A model generated the notes under the pieces. That model was not told the origin of the DNA. It saw nothing but the letters and a program-made list of their open reading frames with translations, and did no database searches. A DNA stretch of 64,000 bases, from assembly GCF_900116445.1 (NCBI RefSeq), contig NZ_FPBH01000040.1:1-64000 (forward strand). Direction: 5' to 3'. Below are positions 1 to 9,014 of this stretch, piece after piece (positions within the stretch are counted from its first letter, which is position 1; every line of letters starts with the position of its first letter). Made by a program: the position numbers and the translations under genes. Source of the DNA: Paraburkholderia aspalathi (GTDB lineage: Bacteria; Pseudomonadota; Gammaproteobacteria; Burkholderiales; Burkholderiaceae).

Positions 1-1020
1 CGTTGCGAACATCGCGAAACCGGCACGGCCGTCTGCTGCCACTGCCGAACCCGCGTTGAAGCCGAACCAGCCTACCCACAGCATGGCGCCACCGATCAGC
101 GTGAGCGTCAGGTTGTGCGGGGCCATTGCTTCCTTGCCGTAGCCGACACGCTTGCCGAGCACCAGAGCGCAGACCAGCGCCGCGATACCGGCGTTGATGT
201 GCACCACCGTGCCGCCCGCGAAGTCGAGGATGCCCGCGCTAGCCAGCCAGCCGGTCGGTTCCCAGACCATGTGCGCGATCGGCGAGTAGACGATGATCGA
301 CCACAGCGTCATGAACACGAGCATTGCCGAGAACTTCATACGGTCGGCGAACGCGCCCGTGATCAGTGCCGGGGTAATGATCGCGAACGTCATCTGATAG
401 ACGACGTAGACCGTTTCCGGGATCGTCGGCGCGAGGTGGCTGACGGTCAGCGTCGTGGCCTTGTCGCCCTTGATGTAGTTCATGCCCGCCATGAAGAAGC
501 GCGAGAAGCCGCCAATGAACGAGTTACCCGGCGTGAAGGCGAGGCTGTAGCCCACCACCACCCAGATGATCGACACGAGGCAGGTGATCGCGAAGCTCTG
601 CATCAGGATCGCGAGCACGCTCTTCTTGCGGACCATGCCGCCGTAGAACAGCGCCAGACCCGGGATCGTCATGAACAGGACGAGCGCGGTGGAGGTCAGC
701 ATCCAGGCGGTGTCGCCCGAATTGATCTTCGACGAATCGACCGAGAACGGCGCGGTCGGGGCGGCAGGTGCGGCGTCCGATGCTGCCGGCGCGGCTGCAG
801 CGGCGCTGGCAGCCGGTGCGGCGGACGCATCAGCGGCCGGTGCCGAAGCCGCGGCGGCAGCAGGCGCTGCCGAAGCGTCAGGCGCCGGCGCGCTCGCCGT
901 CGTATCGGAAGCAGGCGCCGAGGCGGCTGCAGGGGCGGAAGCGTCGTCCGCGAGGGCGGCGCCGATACCGCCCGCGAGCAGCGAACCGGCCATCAGCATG
1001 GACATCAATAATTTGCGCAT
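1..1020 (-). CDS. amtB: Ammonium transporter AmtB (3' end cut by window edge)
   Basis: Reading down from the ATG at 1020 gives an ammonium channel of the Amt/Rh family, which conducts ammonia across the inner membrane. A signal-like hydrophobic start (residues 1-24, ending ALADD) is followed by about 65 residues of almost pure Ala/Ser/Pro, then the family core beginning near SKINSGDTAWML with the conserved segments ALFYGGMVRKKS, DFAGGTVVHI and GWFGFN. The C-terminal part runs off the window. It lies 43 bp downstream of glnK on the same strand, the usual glnK-amtB pairing in which the PII protein plugs the channel when nitrogen is ample. The long Ala/Ser spacer before the first core helix is the unusual part. 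Confidence 0.96.
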   Translation of the reverse strand, partial: MRKLLMSMLMAGSLLAGGIGAALADDASAPAAASAPASDTTASAPAPDASAAPAAAAASAPAADASAAPAASAAAAAPAASDAAPAAPTAPFSVDSSKINSGDTAWMLTSTALVLFMTIPGLALFYGGMVRKKSVLAILMQSFAITCLVSIIWVVVGYSLAFTPGNSFIGGFSRFFMAGMNYIKGDKATTLTVSHLAPTIPETVYVVYQMTFAIITPALITGAFADRMKFSAMLVFMTLWSIIVYSPIAHMVWEPTGWLASAGILDFAGGTVVHINAGIAALVCALVLGKRVGYGKEAMAPHNLTLTLIGGAMLWVGWFGFNAGSAVAADGRAGFAMFAT

Positions 1021-1063
1021 CTTCGTTTCCTCTTGTCGCTATCTGTGTCGCTATCTTTTGGTA

Positions 1064-1645
<582 letters not shown>

Positions 1646-1769
1646 CTAGAGTGTTCGAAGGCTTTTAACGTTTGAGCACGCACCAAACGGGCTCATGCGG
1701 CAGCGGCAGGCAACAGGCCATGCACCAAGACGGCCCATTCAACGTGACAAAGCACAGGCGCAATGAAAC

Positions 1770-1788
1770 ATGCACATTTTTTGTGCAT
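1770..1788. promoter_or_regulatory. Probable NtrC enhancer site
   Basis: The palindrome ATGCACA-TTTTT-TGTGCAT contains TGCAC-N7-GTGCA, the arrangement of known NtrC sites (GCAC-N7-GTGC). It lies about 240 bp upstream of the sigma-54 promoter, an acceptable enhancer distance, and ends only 13 bp before the ubiK start codon. TGCACCA half-sites also occur near 1677 and 1721. The assignment is by motif only. An alternative is a leader hairpin or operator of ubiK. Confidence 0.55.
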
Positions 1789-1801
1789 TAAGGGGAACAC
1801 C

Positions 1802-2059
1802 ATGAAACAACCGAACGATGTCTTTAACGATTTTCAGGCCCGCATGAGCGAGCTGTTCAAGAACTCGCCGGCCAAAGATGTCGAACGCAACGTGAAAGCC
1901 ATGCTGTCGCAAGGCTTCTCCAAGCTCGACCTGGTCACACGTGAGGAATTCGATACGCAGACCCAGGTGCTGGTGCGCACTCGCGCGCGCCTCGAGGAAC
2001 TGGAGCGCCGCGTCGCCGAGCTCGAACAGAAACTGCCGGTCACAACGCCAGCAGCCTGA
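1802..2059 (+). CDS. ubiK: UbiK family accessory factor (BMFP domain)
   Basis: An 85-residue protein of the YqiC/UbiK family. UbiK is an accessory factor for the aerobic ubiquinone biosynthesis complex, where it helps UbiJ-bound hydroxylases. The N-terminal part contains the BMFP signature region (FNDFQARMSELFKN...DVERNVKAML). Residues from about 50 to 78 form a coiled coil (LVRTRARLEELERRVAELEQKL), as expected for these trimeric proteins. The ATG at 1802 is preferred over one at 1763 because the family starts MKQPNDVF and an AGGGGA ribosome site lies just upstream. It stands alone, divergent from glnK. Confidence 0.88.
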   Translation: MKQPNDVFNDFQARMSELFKNSPAKDVERNVKAMLSQGFSKLDLVTREEFDTQTQVLVRTRARLEELERRVAELEQKLPVTTPAA

Positions 2060-2180
2060 AGCTTGGCTCGCAGCGCTTTAGCTGCGTAGTGCTGCACATC
2101 ACTGGCAAGCGAGCCGTGACGTCATCAGCGTTTTAGGGGATTTGCGCGCGCCATCTGCGCGCGGTCCGACGGGAGAAAAC

Positions 2181-3794
2181 ATGTCGCTTGCCGTGGTGCG
2201 CAGTCGCGCGCCGGCCTCTGGCCGCGCGCCCGAAGTAACCGTCGAGGTCCACCTCGCGAACGGATTACCCTCTTTTTCGATCGTCGGCCTTCCTGATCTG
2301 GAAGTGCGCGAAAGCCGCGAGCGCGTGCGCGCGGCGCTGCAGAACTGCAGCTTCGATTTCCCTGTGCGGCGCATTACTGTCAATCTCGCGCCTGCCGACT
2401 TGCCCAAGGAATCCGGCCGCTTCGATCTGCCGATTGCTTTAGGCATTCTGGCGGCGAGCGGGCAGATTCCGGCCGAGTCGCTCCTGCATCGTGAATTCGC
2501 CGGCGAACTGTCACTGACCGGCGCGCTGCGGCCGATGCGCGGGGCTTTCGCGATGGCCTGCGGAACGGCCCGCAGCGTTGCTTCTCCTGGCGGCGTGGCG
2601 GGCGTGTCTGCTTCTACTTGTACTTGTATTACTTCGGCCGGACCGGCAACGCCTGTTACGCCCGCTCAATCTGCCCCGCAGCTTTATCTACCCGCCGCGA
2701 GCGCGGCCGAGGCAGCGCTAGTGCCGGGTGTCGACGTCTATGGCGCCACCGATCTGCCGTCGCTGTGCGCACATCTGGCCGGAGCGCCCGACGCCCGGCT
2801 TTACCCTGTCGTGGCCCCCGACCTCAGCGAGACCGCGCCCACCGCCATTCCGGACATGGCCGACGTGATCGGCCAGCGCGGCGCGCGCCGCGCACTTGAA
2901 GTCGCTGCGGCCGGCGGACACCACGTCTTGCTGGTCGGGCCGCCTGGCGCGGGCAAATCGATGCTCGCCGCCCGCCTGCCAGGCCTGCTCCCGCCCATGA
3001 CCGATGACGAAGCGCTCAGCTCGGCCGCGTTGCTGTCCGCCAGCCGGGCCGGCTTTACGCCCTCGCAATGGCGGCAGCGGCCGTTTCGCGCGCCGCATCA
3101 TTCGTCGAGCGGGCCGGCGCTGGTTGGCGGGCGCAATCCGCCGCAACCCGGCGAAATCACCCTGGCGCATCTGGGCGTACTGTTTTTGGACGAATTGCCT
3201 GAGTTCGACCGCCATGTGTTGGAGACCCTGCGCGAGCCCCTCGAGGCCGGCCGCATCACCATCTCGCGCGCCGCCTTGCAAGCGGATTTTCCAGCCGCTT
3301 GCCAGCTAATCGCGGCGATGAACCCCTGCCCCTGCGGATGGCGCGGTGACCCCAACGGCCGCTGCCGCTGCACGCCTGAGATCGCGGCGCGCTATCTGCG
3401 CAAGCTGTCCGGGCCGCTGCTCGACCGGATCGACATCCAGCTCGAGATTCCTGCGCTCACGCCGGCGGAACTGTCGGCGCGTTCCGCCACCACCGGTGAG
3501 TCCAGTGCGGCGATCGCACTGCGGGTGAATGCCGCGCGTGAGCGGCAACTCGCCCGGCAAGGCAAAACCAATCGGGAACTGGGCGGACGGGAAGTGGACG
3601 AGGTCTGTCGGCCCGACGCGGAAGGAGAAGCTTTGCTGCGCCAGGCCGGCGAACGTTTCGGCTGGTCGGCGCGTGCTTACTACAGAGTTCTGAAGGTGGC
3701 CCGGACCATCGCCGACCTGGCCGGCACCGCCATGCCGAGCGCTGCACAAGTCGGTGAAGCCATCCAATATCGCCGGGCTTTTGGGTCGGTATAA
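2181..3794 (+). CDS. comM: ComM/YifB-type Mg-chelatase-like AAA+ ATPase
   Basis: A 537-residue ComM (YifB) protein. ComM is a hexameric helicase that drives branch migration when single-stranded DNA is integrated in natural transformation, and the gene is also common in non-transformable species. Visible parts are the N-terminal ChlI-like domain, Walker A GPPGAGKS (about residue 253), Walker B FLDELPE (about 337), a Cys-rich segment NPCPCGWRGDPNGRCRC (about 380) and the C-terminal Mg-chelatase helical domain. The ATG at 2181 follows GGGAGA and is preferred over an upstream in-frame start at 2142. A Ser/Thr/Pro/Cys-rich insertion at about residues 130-165 interrupts the N-terminal domain. Confidence 0.94.
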   Translation: MSLAVVRSRAPASGRAPEVTVEVHLANGLPSFSIVGLPDLEVRESRERVRAALQNCSFDFPVRRITVNLAPADLPKESGRFDLPIALGILAASGQIPAESLLHREFAGELSLTGALRPMRGAFAMACGTARSVASPGGVAGVSASTCTCITSAGPATPVTPAQSAPQLYLPAASAAEAALVPGVDVYGATDLPSLCAHLAGAPDARLYPVVAPDLSETAPTAIPDMADVIGQRGARRALEVAAAGGHHVLLVGPPGAGKSMLAARLPGLLPPMTDDEALSSAALLSASRAGFTPSQWRQRPFRAPHHSSSGPALVGGRNPPQPGEITLAHLGVLFLDELPEFDRHVLETLREPLEAGRITISRAALQADFPAACQLIAAMNPCPCGWRGDPNGRCRCTPEIAARYLRKLSGPLLDRIDIQLEIPALTPAELSARSATTGESSAAIALRVNAARERQLARQGKTNRELGGREVDEVCRPDAEGEALLRQAGERFGWSARAYYRVLKVARTIADLAGTAMPSAAQVGEAIQYRRAFGSV

Positions 3795-4137
3795 GGCGAA
3801 AAATCGGCTGTCAAGACTTGACTTATGCACATGTACGCGTTCCGGATAGATTTTGAAACATCTGAAAGGCACGCGGAAGCATGCATCCAAAAGGCATTGA
3901 TTCGATTGGACTTTTTCAAGCGACCGGAGCGGACTCGATCTGACAGAATGCCCACGGGATGGGCATCTACGGCAAAAAAAGCGAAGTTCTCAACAGAGTT
4001 ATCCACAGGACCTGTGAGTAACCGGAAAACTTCAACGTAAACCGGGAATTAGCACGCGATGCTACGAAGGAACTTTCACTGTCTTCCACAAACTTGTCGC
4101 CCACCCAGTCGGCCAAAAAACATGTCGCTTTATACGT
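3795..4137. other. Convergent intergenic region with one DnaA box
   Basis: The 343 bp between the convergent comM and lipoprotein genes contain no convincing gene. The only clear motif is TTATCCACA at 3999-4007, a perfect consensus DnaA box. I see no second strong box, AT-rich unwinding block or neighbouring dnaA/parAB that would make this an origin. No obvious intrinsic terminator follows comM. Confidence 0.5.
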
Positions 4138-4806
4138 TCAATAGAGCCGGAACGACGAAAAAAACTGGTCGACCTGTTCCTGCTGCACGGGCTTGGAAGC
4201 AATGATCGCGGCCTGATACACATGCCGGCCACGCGCGACCAGCCGCGCATAGACGGTGCGCGTCTCGTGTTGCGAACCAGCCTCGCCGCTCAGTTTCATT
4301 TCCAGACCCAGCACCTTGCCGCCTGCGGCCAACGGGATTTGCACCGCGTGCGCATCCGGCGCGGCGCCGACGTTACGGGCGAGACCCGTGCGCAGGAATT
4401 CGAGGGCGGCGCGCTGCGTCGCTTCGTCATCGCTCGGCAGCATTACGGTGCCGACCGCGAACACGGCGTCGCCGGCTTCGGCCGTCTGCATCGCCATCTG
4501 CATCGGCTTGCCGTCGATCTGGACCGCGCGCTGATCGTTGTCCGGCTTGGCCGGCAAGTCGACCGTGTAGCCGTTGTCGTTATTCATGATGGTGCGCCAG
4601 TCGAAGGTCGGCGAACACGCTGCCAACGCGCCGCCCAACGCCAGCGTGCAGGCCACCGTGCGGAGAACTGCTCGCGCTCGCTGCAAGGGGAAAGCGACGC
4701 CGGCCGGGCGACCGTCTGTCAGGGCGAAACGTGGAGAACGGCTAACGGGGCGGCCAAACGGGATGATCGAGACTCGGGCGAGGAAGCGAAAAGCAGTTCG
4801 GAGCAT
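4138..4806 (-). CDS. Putative lipoprotein of unknown function
   Basis: Up to 222 residues. A hydrophobic segment followed by a lipobox (GGALAAC, Cys near residue 64 of the longest reading) indicates a signal-peptidase-II lipoprotein. The first 40 or so residues are Arg/Pro-rich and probably untranslated, so the true start is likely internal and was not resolved: no ATG follows before the lipobox. The mature part, about 158 residues, has the look of a compact alpha/beta domain with no motif I recognise. It is divergent from a TlpA-like redoxin gene 173 bp away. Function unknown. Confidence 0.7.
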   Translation of the reverse strand: MLRTAFRFLARVSIIPFGRPVSRSPRFALTDGRPAGVAFPLQRARAVLRTVACTLALGGALAACSPTFDWRTIMNNDNGYTVDLPAKPDNDQRAVQIDGKPMQMAMQTAEAGDAVFAVGTVMLPSDDEATQRAALEFLRTGLARNVGAAPDAHAVQIPLAAGGKVLGLEMKLSGEAGSQHETRTVYARLVARGRHVYQAAIIASKPVQQEQVDQFFSSFRLY

Positions 4807-4890
4807 GGGGACAGAAGATCGGACTGACAGGAACGTGAAGTCCTATTATCGCCTCCCGGGCCGCCCGCTGCCGCGTTGCCGGAATCGGGC

Positions 4891-4896
4891 TACAAT
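4891..4896 (+). promoter_or_regulatory. -10 element upstream of the TlpA-like gene
   Basis: TACAAT preceded by GGC, 84 bp upstream of the start at 4980. No strong -35 box is visible at the expected distance. The same GGCTACAAT string precedes birA and metH in this window. Confidence 0.45.
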
Positions 4897-4979
4897 AGCG
4901 AGGCCAAGCAATACCGGATTTAACAGGCCAAATCCACGTACTGTTCCGCGCGTTCTGCGCGACTCTCGAGGTTCCGTTC

Positions 4980-5510
4980 ATGAGTTCCACCCCGTCCACT
5001 GCCGCACGGCGCGCGAATCCGCTTCGCGCCATCATCATCGCCGTCGTGGCCATCGCGATTGCGACTGCCGGCTATTTCGCGTTCGCTGGCCAGCAGCGCG
5101 TGCCCGATGCGACCTTCACGTTGCTCTCGGGTCAGAAGGTCTCCACTGCCGATCTGAAGGGCAAGGTCTACCTGGTCAACTTCTGGGCGACCAGCTGCGA
5201 CACCTGCATGAAGGAAATGCCGCAGATGGTCCAGACCTATAACCGCTTCAAGGGCAAAGGGCTCGAATTCGTCGCCGTCGCAATGAACTACGACGCGCCG
5301 ATGTACGTGGCCAACTACACGCAAACCCGCCAGCTACCGTTCAAGGTTGCCATGGACGACGGCTCGGCCGCCAAGCAGTTCGGCAACGTGCAGCTCACGC
5401 CGACGACCTTCCTGGTCGACAAGGACGGCAAGATTCTGAAGCGCTATGTCGGCGAACCGCAATTCGCGGAACTCGACCAGTTGCTGGAAAAAGCGCTGAA
5501 CGCTGCCTGA
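4980..5510 (+). CDS. TlpA-family membrane-anchored thiol:disulfide oxidoreductase
   Basis: A 176-residue thioredoxin-fold protein. Residues 17-36 form an N-terminal membrane anchor, so the redox domain is periplasmic. The active site is WATSCDTC (Cys73, Cys76), and the cis-proline loop is LTPTTFLVD. TlpA/ResA relatives reduce disulfides in cytochrome c or copper-protein maturation. The CDTC pair differs from the commoner C-x-P-C of the family, which may shift its redox potential. The ATG at 4980 directly precedes the charged N-region of the anchor. It is followed by a strong terminator, so it is monocistronic. The client protein is unknown. Confidence 0.85.
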   Translation: MSSTPSTAARRANPLRAIIIAVVAIAIATAGYFAFAGQQRVPDATFTLLSGQKVSTADLKGKVYLVNFWATSCDTCMKEMPQMVQTYNRFKGKGLEFVAVAMNYDAPMYVANYTQTRQLPFKVAMDDGSAAKQFGNVQLTPTTFLVDKDGKILKRYVGEPQFAELDQLLEKALNAA

Positions 5511-5550
5511 TTGCTACGAAAGCGTGAATTAAACAACACCCAGATTCAAA

Positions 5551-5594
5551 CACGCCGGCGCCGAGGTTATACCGCCTCGCCGCCGGCGTTTTTA
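5551..5594 (+). terminator. Intrinsic terminator after the TlpA-like gene
   Basis: ACGCCGGCG pairs with CGCCGGCGT, with inner GAGG/CCTC pairing and a short TTATACCG loop, followed by TTTTT. The convergent dctD gene ends at 5599, so the hairpin may serve both directions. Confidence 0.8.
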
Positions 5595-5598
5595 ATTC

Positions 5599-6951
5599 TC
5601 ACCGCTCCCCTTCCCCTTTGGCCGCGAGGCCATATCGCTTGATCTTCTCGTAGAGCGTTGCCTTTCCAAGCTGCAGCTTGTCTGCCGCGACCGCCACTAC
5701 GCCGCCCGCCTGCTCCAACGCCTCCGCGATCACCGCCCGCTCGAATTGCTCGACACGTTCCTTCAAGGGTTGCGTCGCTACACCGTCGTCGGCGAAAGAC
5801 ATGACGGGGTCGTCGGCGACGCCGAGCACGAAACGGTCAGCGGCATTGCGCAGTTCGCGCACATTCCCCGGCCATTCCCGTTGCATCAGGCTGGCACGCT
5901 GCCGGTCGGTGAGAATCGGCGCGGGGCGCTGATAACGCACGGCCGCATCCAGCAGGAAGTGTTCGAAGAGCGGCACGATGTCCTCGCGGCGTTCACCCAA
6001 TGGCGGCAGCGCAATCGTCACCACGTTCAACCGGTACAGCAAATCGCGACGGAACGAGCCGTCCGCGACATGCTCCGCCATATCGCCCTTCGCGGCAGCC
6101 ACCACACGGCAATTCACGCGAATCGGCTGGTTCGAGCCGAGCCTTTCCAGCACGCCGTCCTGCAATACGCGCAGCAGCTTGACCTGCAACGCGAGCGGCA
6201 TGCTCTCGATTTCGTCGAGAAACAGCGTGCCGCCCGAAGCGTGTTCGAGCTTGCCGATTCGGCGTTTTGCCGCGCCGGTGAATGCACCGGGTTCATAGCC
6301 GAACATTTCCGACTCGAACATCGGTTCCGGCAGCGCGCCGCAGTTCACCGCGATAAACGGTTTGTCACGGCGCGGCGACAGTTCATGCAGACTGCGCGCG
6401 ATCAACTCCTTGCCCGCGCCGGTGTCGCCGTTGATCAGCACCGAGGCGTCGGTCGGCGCGATATTCGCGATCAGCCGCCGCACCTGCTCGATCGCCGGAC
6501 TACGGCCGATGATGCGCGGCGCAACCGTGTTCTGCCCGGCCAGCTCACGGCGCAGCGCGAGGTTCTCGAGCACCAGCTTGCGGCGTTCCAGCGCACGCCG
6601 CACGGTTTCGATCAGACGTTCGGATGCGAAGGGCTTTTCGATGAAGTCATACGCGCCGTCGCGCATCGCCTGCACGGCCATGGAAATATCGCCATGACCG
6701 GTGACCAGAATCACCGGCACGTCGGGCGCGCGTTCGTGGCACTGCGCAAGCAATTCGAGTCCACTCGCGCCAGGCAAGCGAATATCGCTGACGATCACCC
6801 CGGAGAAGTCCGCGCTAATCATCTTCGCCGCGGATTCCGCCGACGCATGGCCGATCACCTCGAAGCCCGCCAGTTGCAGACTCTGCACGCTGGCGCGCCG
6901 CACCAGTTCGTCGTCTTCGATATACAGCACTTGCAGGCCGTCGTTCAGCAT
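5599..6951 (-). CDS. dctD: C4-dicarboxylate response regulator DctD
   Basis: A 450-residue NtrC-type activator. The receiver domain (about 1-125) has acidic residues Glu12-Asp13, phosphoacceptor Asp56 and Lys106. The AAA+ domain has Walker A GDTGAGKE (about 175-182) and the sigma-54 contact loop GAFTGA (222-227). A Fis-type helix-turn-helix closes the protein (about 408-445). It is phosphorylated by DctB and activates sigma-54 transcription of dctA. It follows dctB by 16 bp in the order dctA-dctB-dctD, all on the minus strand. Confidence 0.95.
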   Translation of the reverse strand: MLNDGLQVLYIEDDELVRRASVQSLQLAGFEVIGHASAESAAKMISADFSGVIVSDIRLPGASGLELLAQCHERAPDVPVILVTGHGDISMAVQAMRDGAYDFIEKPFASERLIETVRRALERRKLVLENLALRRELAGQNTVAPRIIGRSPAIEQVRRLIANIAPTDASVLINGDTGAGKELIARSLHELSPRRDKPFIAVNCGALPEPMFESEMFGYEPGAFTGAAKRRIGKLEHASGGTLFLDEIESMPLALQVKLLRVLQDGVLERLGSNQPIRVNCRVVAAAKGDMAEHVADGSFRRDLLYRLNVVTIALPPLGERREDIVPLFEHFLLDAAVRYQRPAPILTDRQRASLMQREWPGNVRELRNAADRFVLGVADDPVMSFADDGVATQPLKERVEQFERAVIAEALEQAGGVVAVAADKLQLGKATLYEKIKRYGLAAKGEGER

Positions 6952-6967
6952 GTTGTTCTCGTCTGAT

Positions 6968-8968
6968 TCAGGAACCCGTGGTGAGCGGGTCCGATGTGTA
7001 GCTCGTCTGCACGCGCGCGCGGCGCAGCGTCAATACGAATAATGCACCGCCGTCCGGCGCGTTGCGCGCCACCAGTGTGCCGCCGCAGTCGCGCGCAATC
7101 GACGATGAAATCGCAAGGCCGAGCCCCAGCCCCTGACCCATTTCTTTCGTAGTGAAGAACGGTTCGAACAGACGCGGCAGCACATCGTCCGGAATGCCTG
7201 GGCCGTTGTCATGCACAGCGAACGACACGCTCGACTCAGCGGTTTCGATCTCGATCGAAATGCGCGGCGGCATCAGCCCCGCCGTTGCGTCCAGCGCGTT
7301 GCCGAGCAGATTGATCAACACCTGCTCGAGTCGCAGATCGTCGCAATTGGCAACCAGATCGGGGGGATCGTCGGCGAGATTCAGCGGCGTGCGCACGCCG
7401 GTGCCGGCATCGAGCAAGACGAACTCGACTTCCACGCCTTGCAGGCGTTTCTGCAGCAGCGCGATGACGTTGCGCAACGCTCGCATGACCGGCGCACGCG
7501 CACTGCGCGGCCGCGCGCGGCCGACAAACAACTTCAACTGATTGGTGATCTTGCCCATGCGCTCGGTGAGCGCCGCGATCGCTTCGAGATTTTCGAACGC
7601 CGAGGCCTGATCGCCGCGTTCGAGCAGCACGCGTGTGTTGTCCGAGAAACCGCGCAGCGCGGCAAGCGGCTGATTCAATTCATGCGTGATGCCCGCCGCC
7701 ATCTGACCGAGCGCGGCGAGCTTGCTGGCCTGAATCAGTTCGTCGTGCGCGTCGCGCAGTTCCTGTTCGGCGCGCGTCCGCTCGGCGACTTCTTTCTGCA
7801 ACTGCTCATTCGCCTGCGAGAGATCCGCGGTGCGCTCCGCCACTCGCCGGTTCAGTTCAGCGTAGGCCTTTTGCAGCAGCGAACGGCTGCGCATTACTTC
7901 GCGCACCCGGGCGCGACGCATTCTCCAGTAGAACGCGAGCAATACCAGCGACACGTAGCCGAAGCCCGTCACAATGGTCGCCTTGCGCGCATCGGCGTCG
8001 ACAGGACCGACGGGCGACATCGTAATCAGATGCCAGTCCGGCTCGCCCATGCCGCGCCGCGACGCCAGATAACGCGGTGCATAGCGGCCACCGCCGATCC
8101 GCACGATCTGCGCATTGCCTTCGAGCGTGCGCTCGATCGTCACCGGCAGTGGCGCGATCGGTTGCTGCGCATACTGGCGCGCCTGGTAGATCGAATCGGC
8201 GACTTGCCCCGATAACGGGCGGATCGTGTGATATTTCCACGCCGGCACCGACGACAGAAAGATCACGCCGTGATCGTCGGCGACAACCAGAGGCTCGGAC
8301 GCATCCGCGCCCTGAAACCATTCGAGATCGAGCTTGACGACGGCCACGCCGACGATCTTGCCGTCACGCCGCACCGGCTGGGAGATGTAATAACCCGGCG
8401 CCTGCGAAACCGTGCCGATACCAAAGAAGCGGCCCACGCCACCCTTCACCGCATCGAGAAAATACGGCCGGAATTGATAGCCCGCGCCGATGAAGCTGCC
8501 CGGCCCGTGCCAGTTGCTCGCGGCGACGCAATAGCCGTCGAGCGGAATGATGTAGGTGACCGTTGCCCGCGCGTGACGGTTGAGGTCTTCGAGATAGAGA
8601 TTGGCGCGTTCGACGTTGGCAGGGCTGGGATCGACCAGCACGTCTTGCACAATGGGATGCTCGGCCAGCAGATAAGGCAGCGATTCGTAGCGCTCGAGCG
8701 TGCTTTTCAGCGCGCTGGCCGTGCGATCGACCCGCACCGCGGCGTTGCGCCGCAAATTGTCGATCCCGCTCTGCCACGCAATGGTGTAAGTCAGCCCGCA
8801 CGCCACCACGAGCCCGGCGACGAGCGCGAAGAGGATCAGCAGGCGGCGCGTCACGTTGGCAATATCCGATCGGTAAGGATCGGATATTGTGGCATAAGGC
8901 GCCGCGTCGCCGGCGTAAGCTTCGTCGGCTGACGGCGCGGGGTCCGGGCTCGCGGTCGCCGCTTTCAT
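6968..8968 (-). CDS. dctB: C4-dicarboxylate sensor histidine kinase DctB
   Basis: A 666-residue sensor kinase. An N-terminal helix (about residues 42-62, LLILFALVAGLVVACG) and a second near residue 345 enclose a large periplasmic double-PAS (dCache-like) domain that binds succinate, fumarate or malate. Then come a coiled coil (RTADLSQANEQLQKEVAERTRAEQEL), the HisKA box ITHELNQPLAALRGFSDN and an ATPase domain with DNGPGIPDDV and GQGLGLGLAIS. The ATG at 8968 is preferred over an upstream in-frame start at 9049 because the latter overlaps the end of dctA and adds an Arg-rich stretch unlike the family. Confidence 0.94.
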   Translation of the reverse strand: MKAATASPDPAPSADEAYAGDAAPYATISDPYRSDIANVTRRLLILFALVAGLVVACGLTYTIAWQSGIDNLRRNAAVRVDRTASALKSTLERYESLPYLLAEHPIVQDVLVDPSPANVERANLYLEDLNRHARATVTYIIPLDGYCVAASNWHGPGSFIGAGYQFRPYFLDAVKGGVGRFFGIGTVSQAPGYYISQPVRRDGKIVGVAVVKLDLEWFQGADASEPLVVADDHGVIFLSSVPAWKYHTIRPLSGQVADSIYQARQYAQQPIAPLPVTIERTLEGNAQIVRIGGGRYAPRYLASRRGMGEPDWHLITMSPVGPVDADARKATIVTGFGYVSLVLLAFYWRMRRARVREVMRSRSLLQKAYAELNRRVAERTADLSQANEQLQKEVAERTRAEQELRDAHDELIQASKLAALGQMAAGITHELNQPLAALRGFSDNTRVLLERGDQASAFENLEAIAALTERMGKITNQLKLFVGRARPRSARAPVMRALRNVIALLQKRLQGVEVEFVLLDAGTGVRTPLNLADDPPDLVANCDDLRLEQVLINLLGNALDATAGLMPPRISIEIETAESSVSFAVHDNGPGIPDDVLPRLFEPFFTTKEMGQGLGLGLAISSSIARDCGGTLVARNAPDGGALFVLTLRRARVQTSYTSDPLTTGS

Positions 8969-9014
8969 AGGTGGGCGTCCGCGGCCGAAGTCGTGCTCGT
9001 GACGGTTGCCTGGC

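Noticed and set aside
3999-4007. Replication origin at the DnaA box
   Set aside because: Only one box, no AT-rich unwinding element and no dnaA, dnaN or parAB genes nearby.
5746-6966. 406-residue open frame on the plus strand opposite dctD
   Set aside because: His/Arg-rich composition with no family features. It is a GC-driven antisense shadow of dctD.
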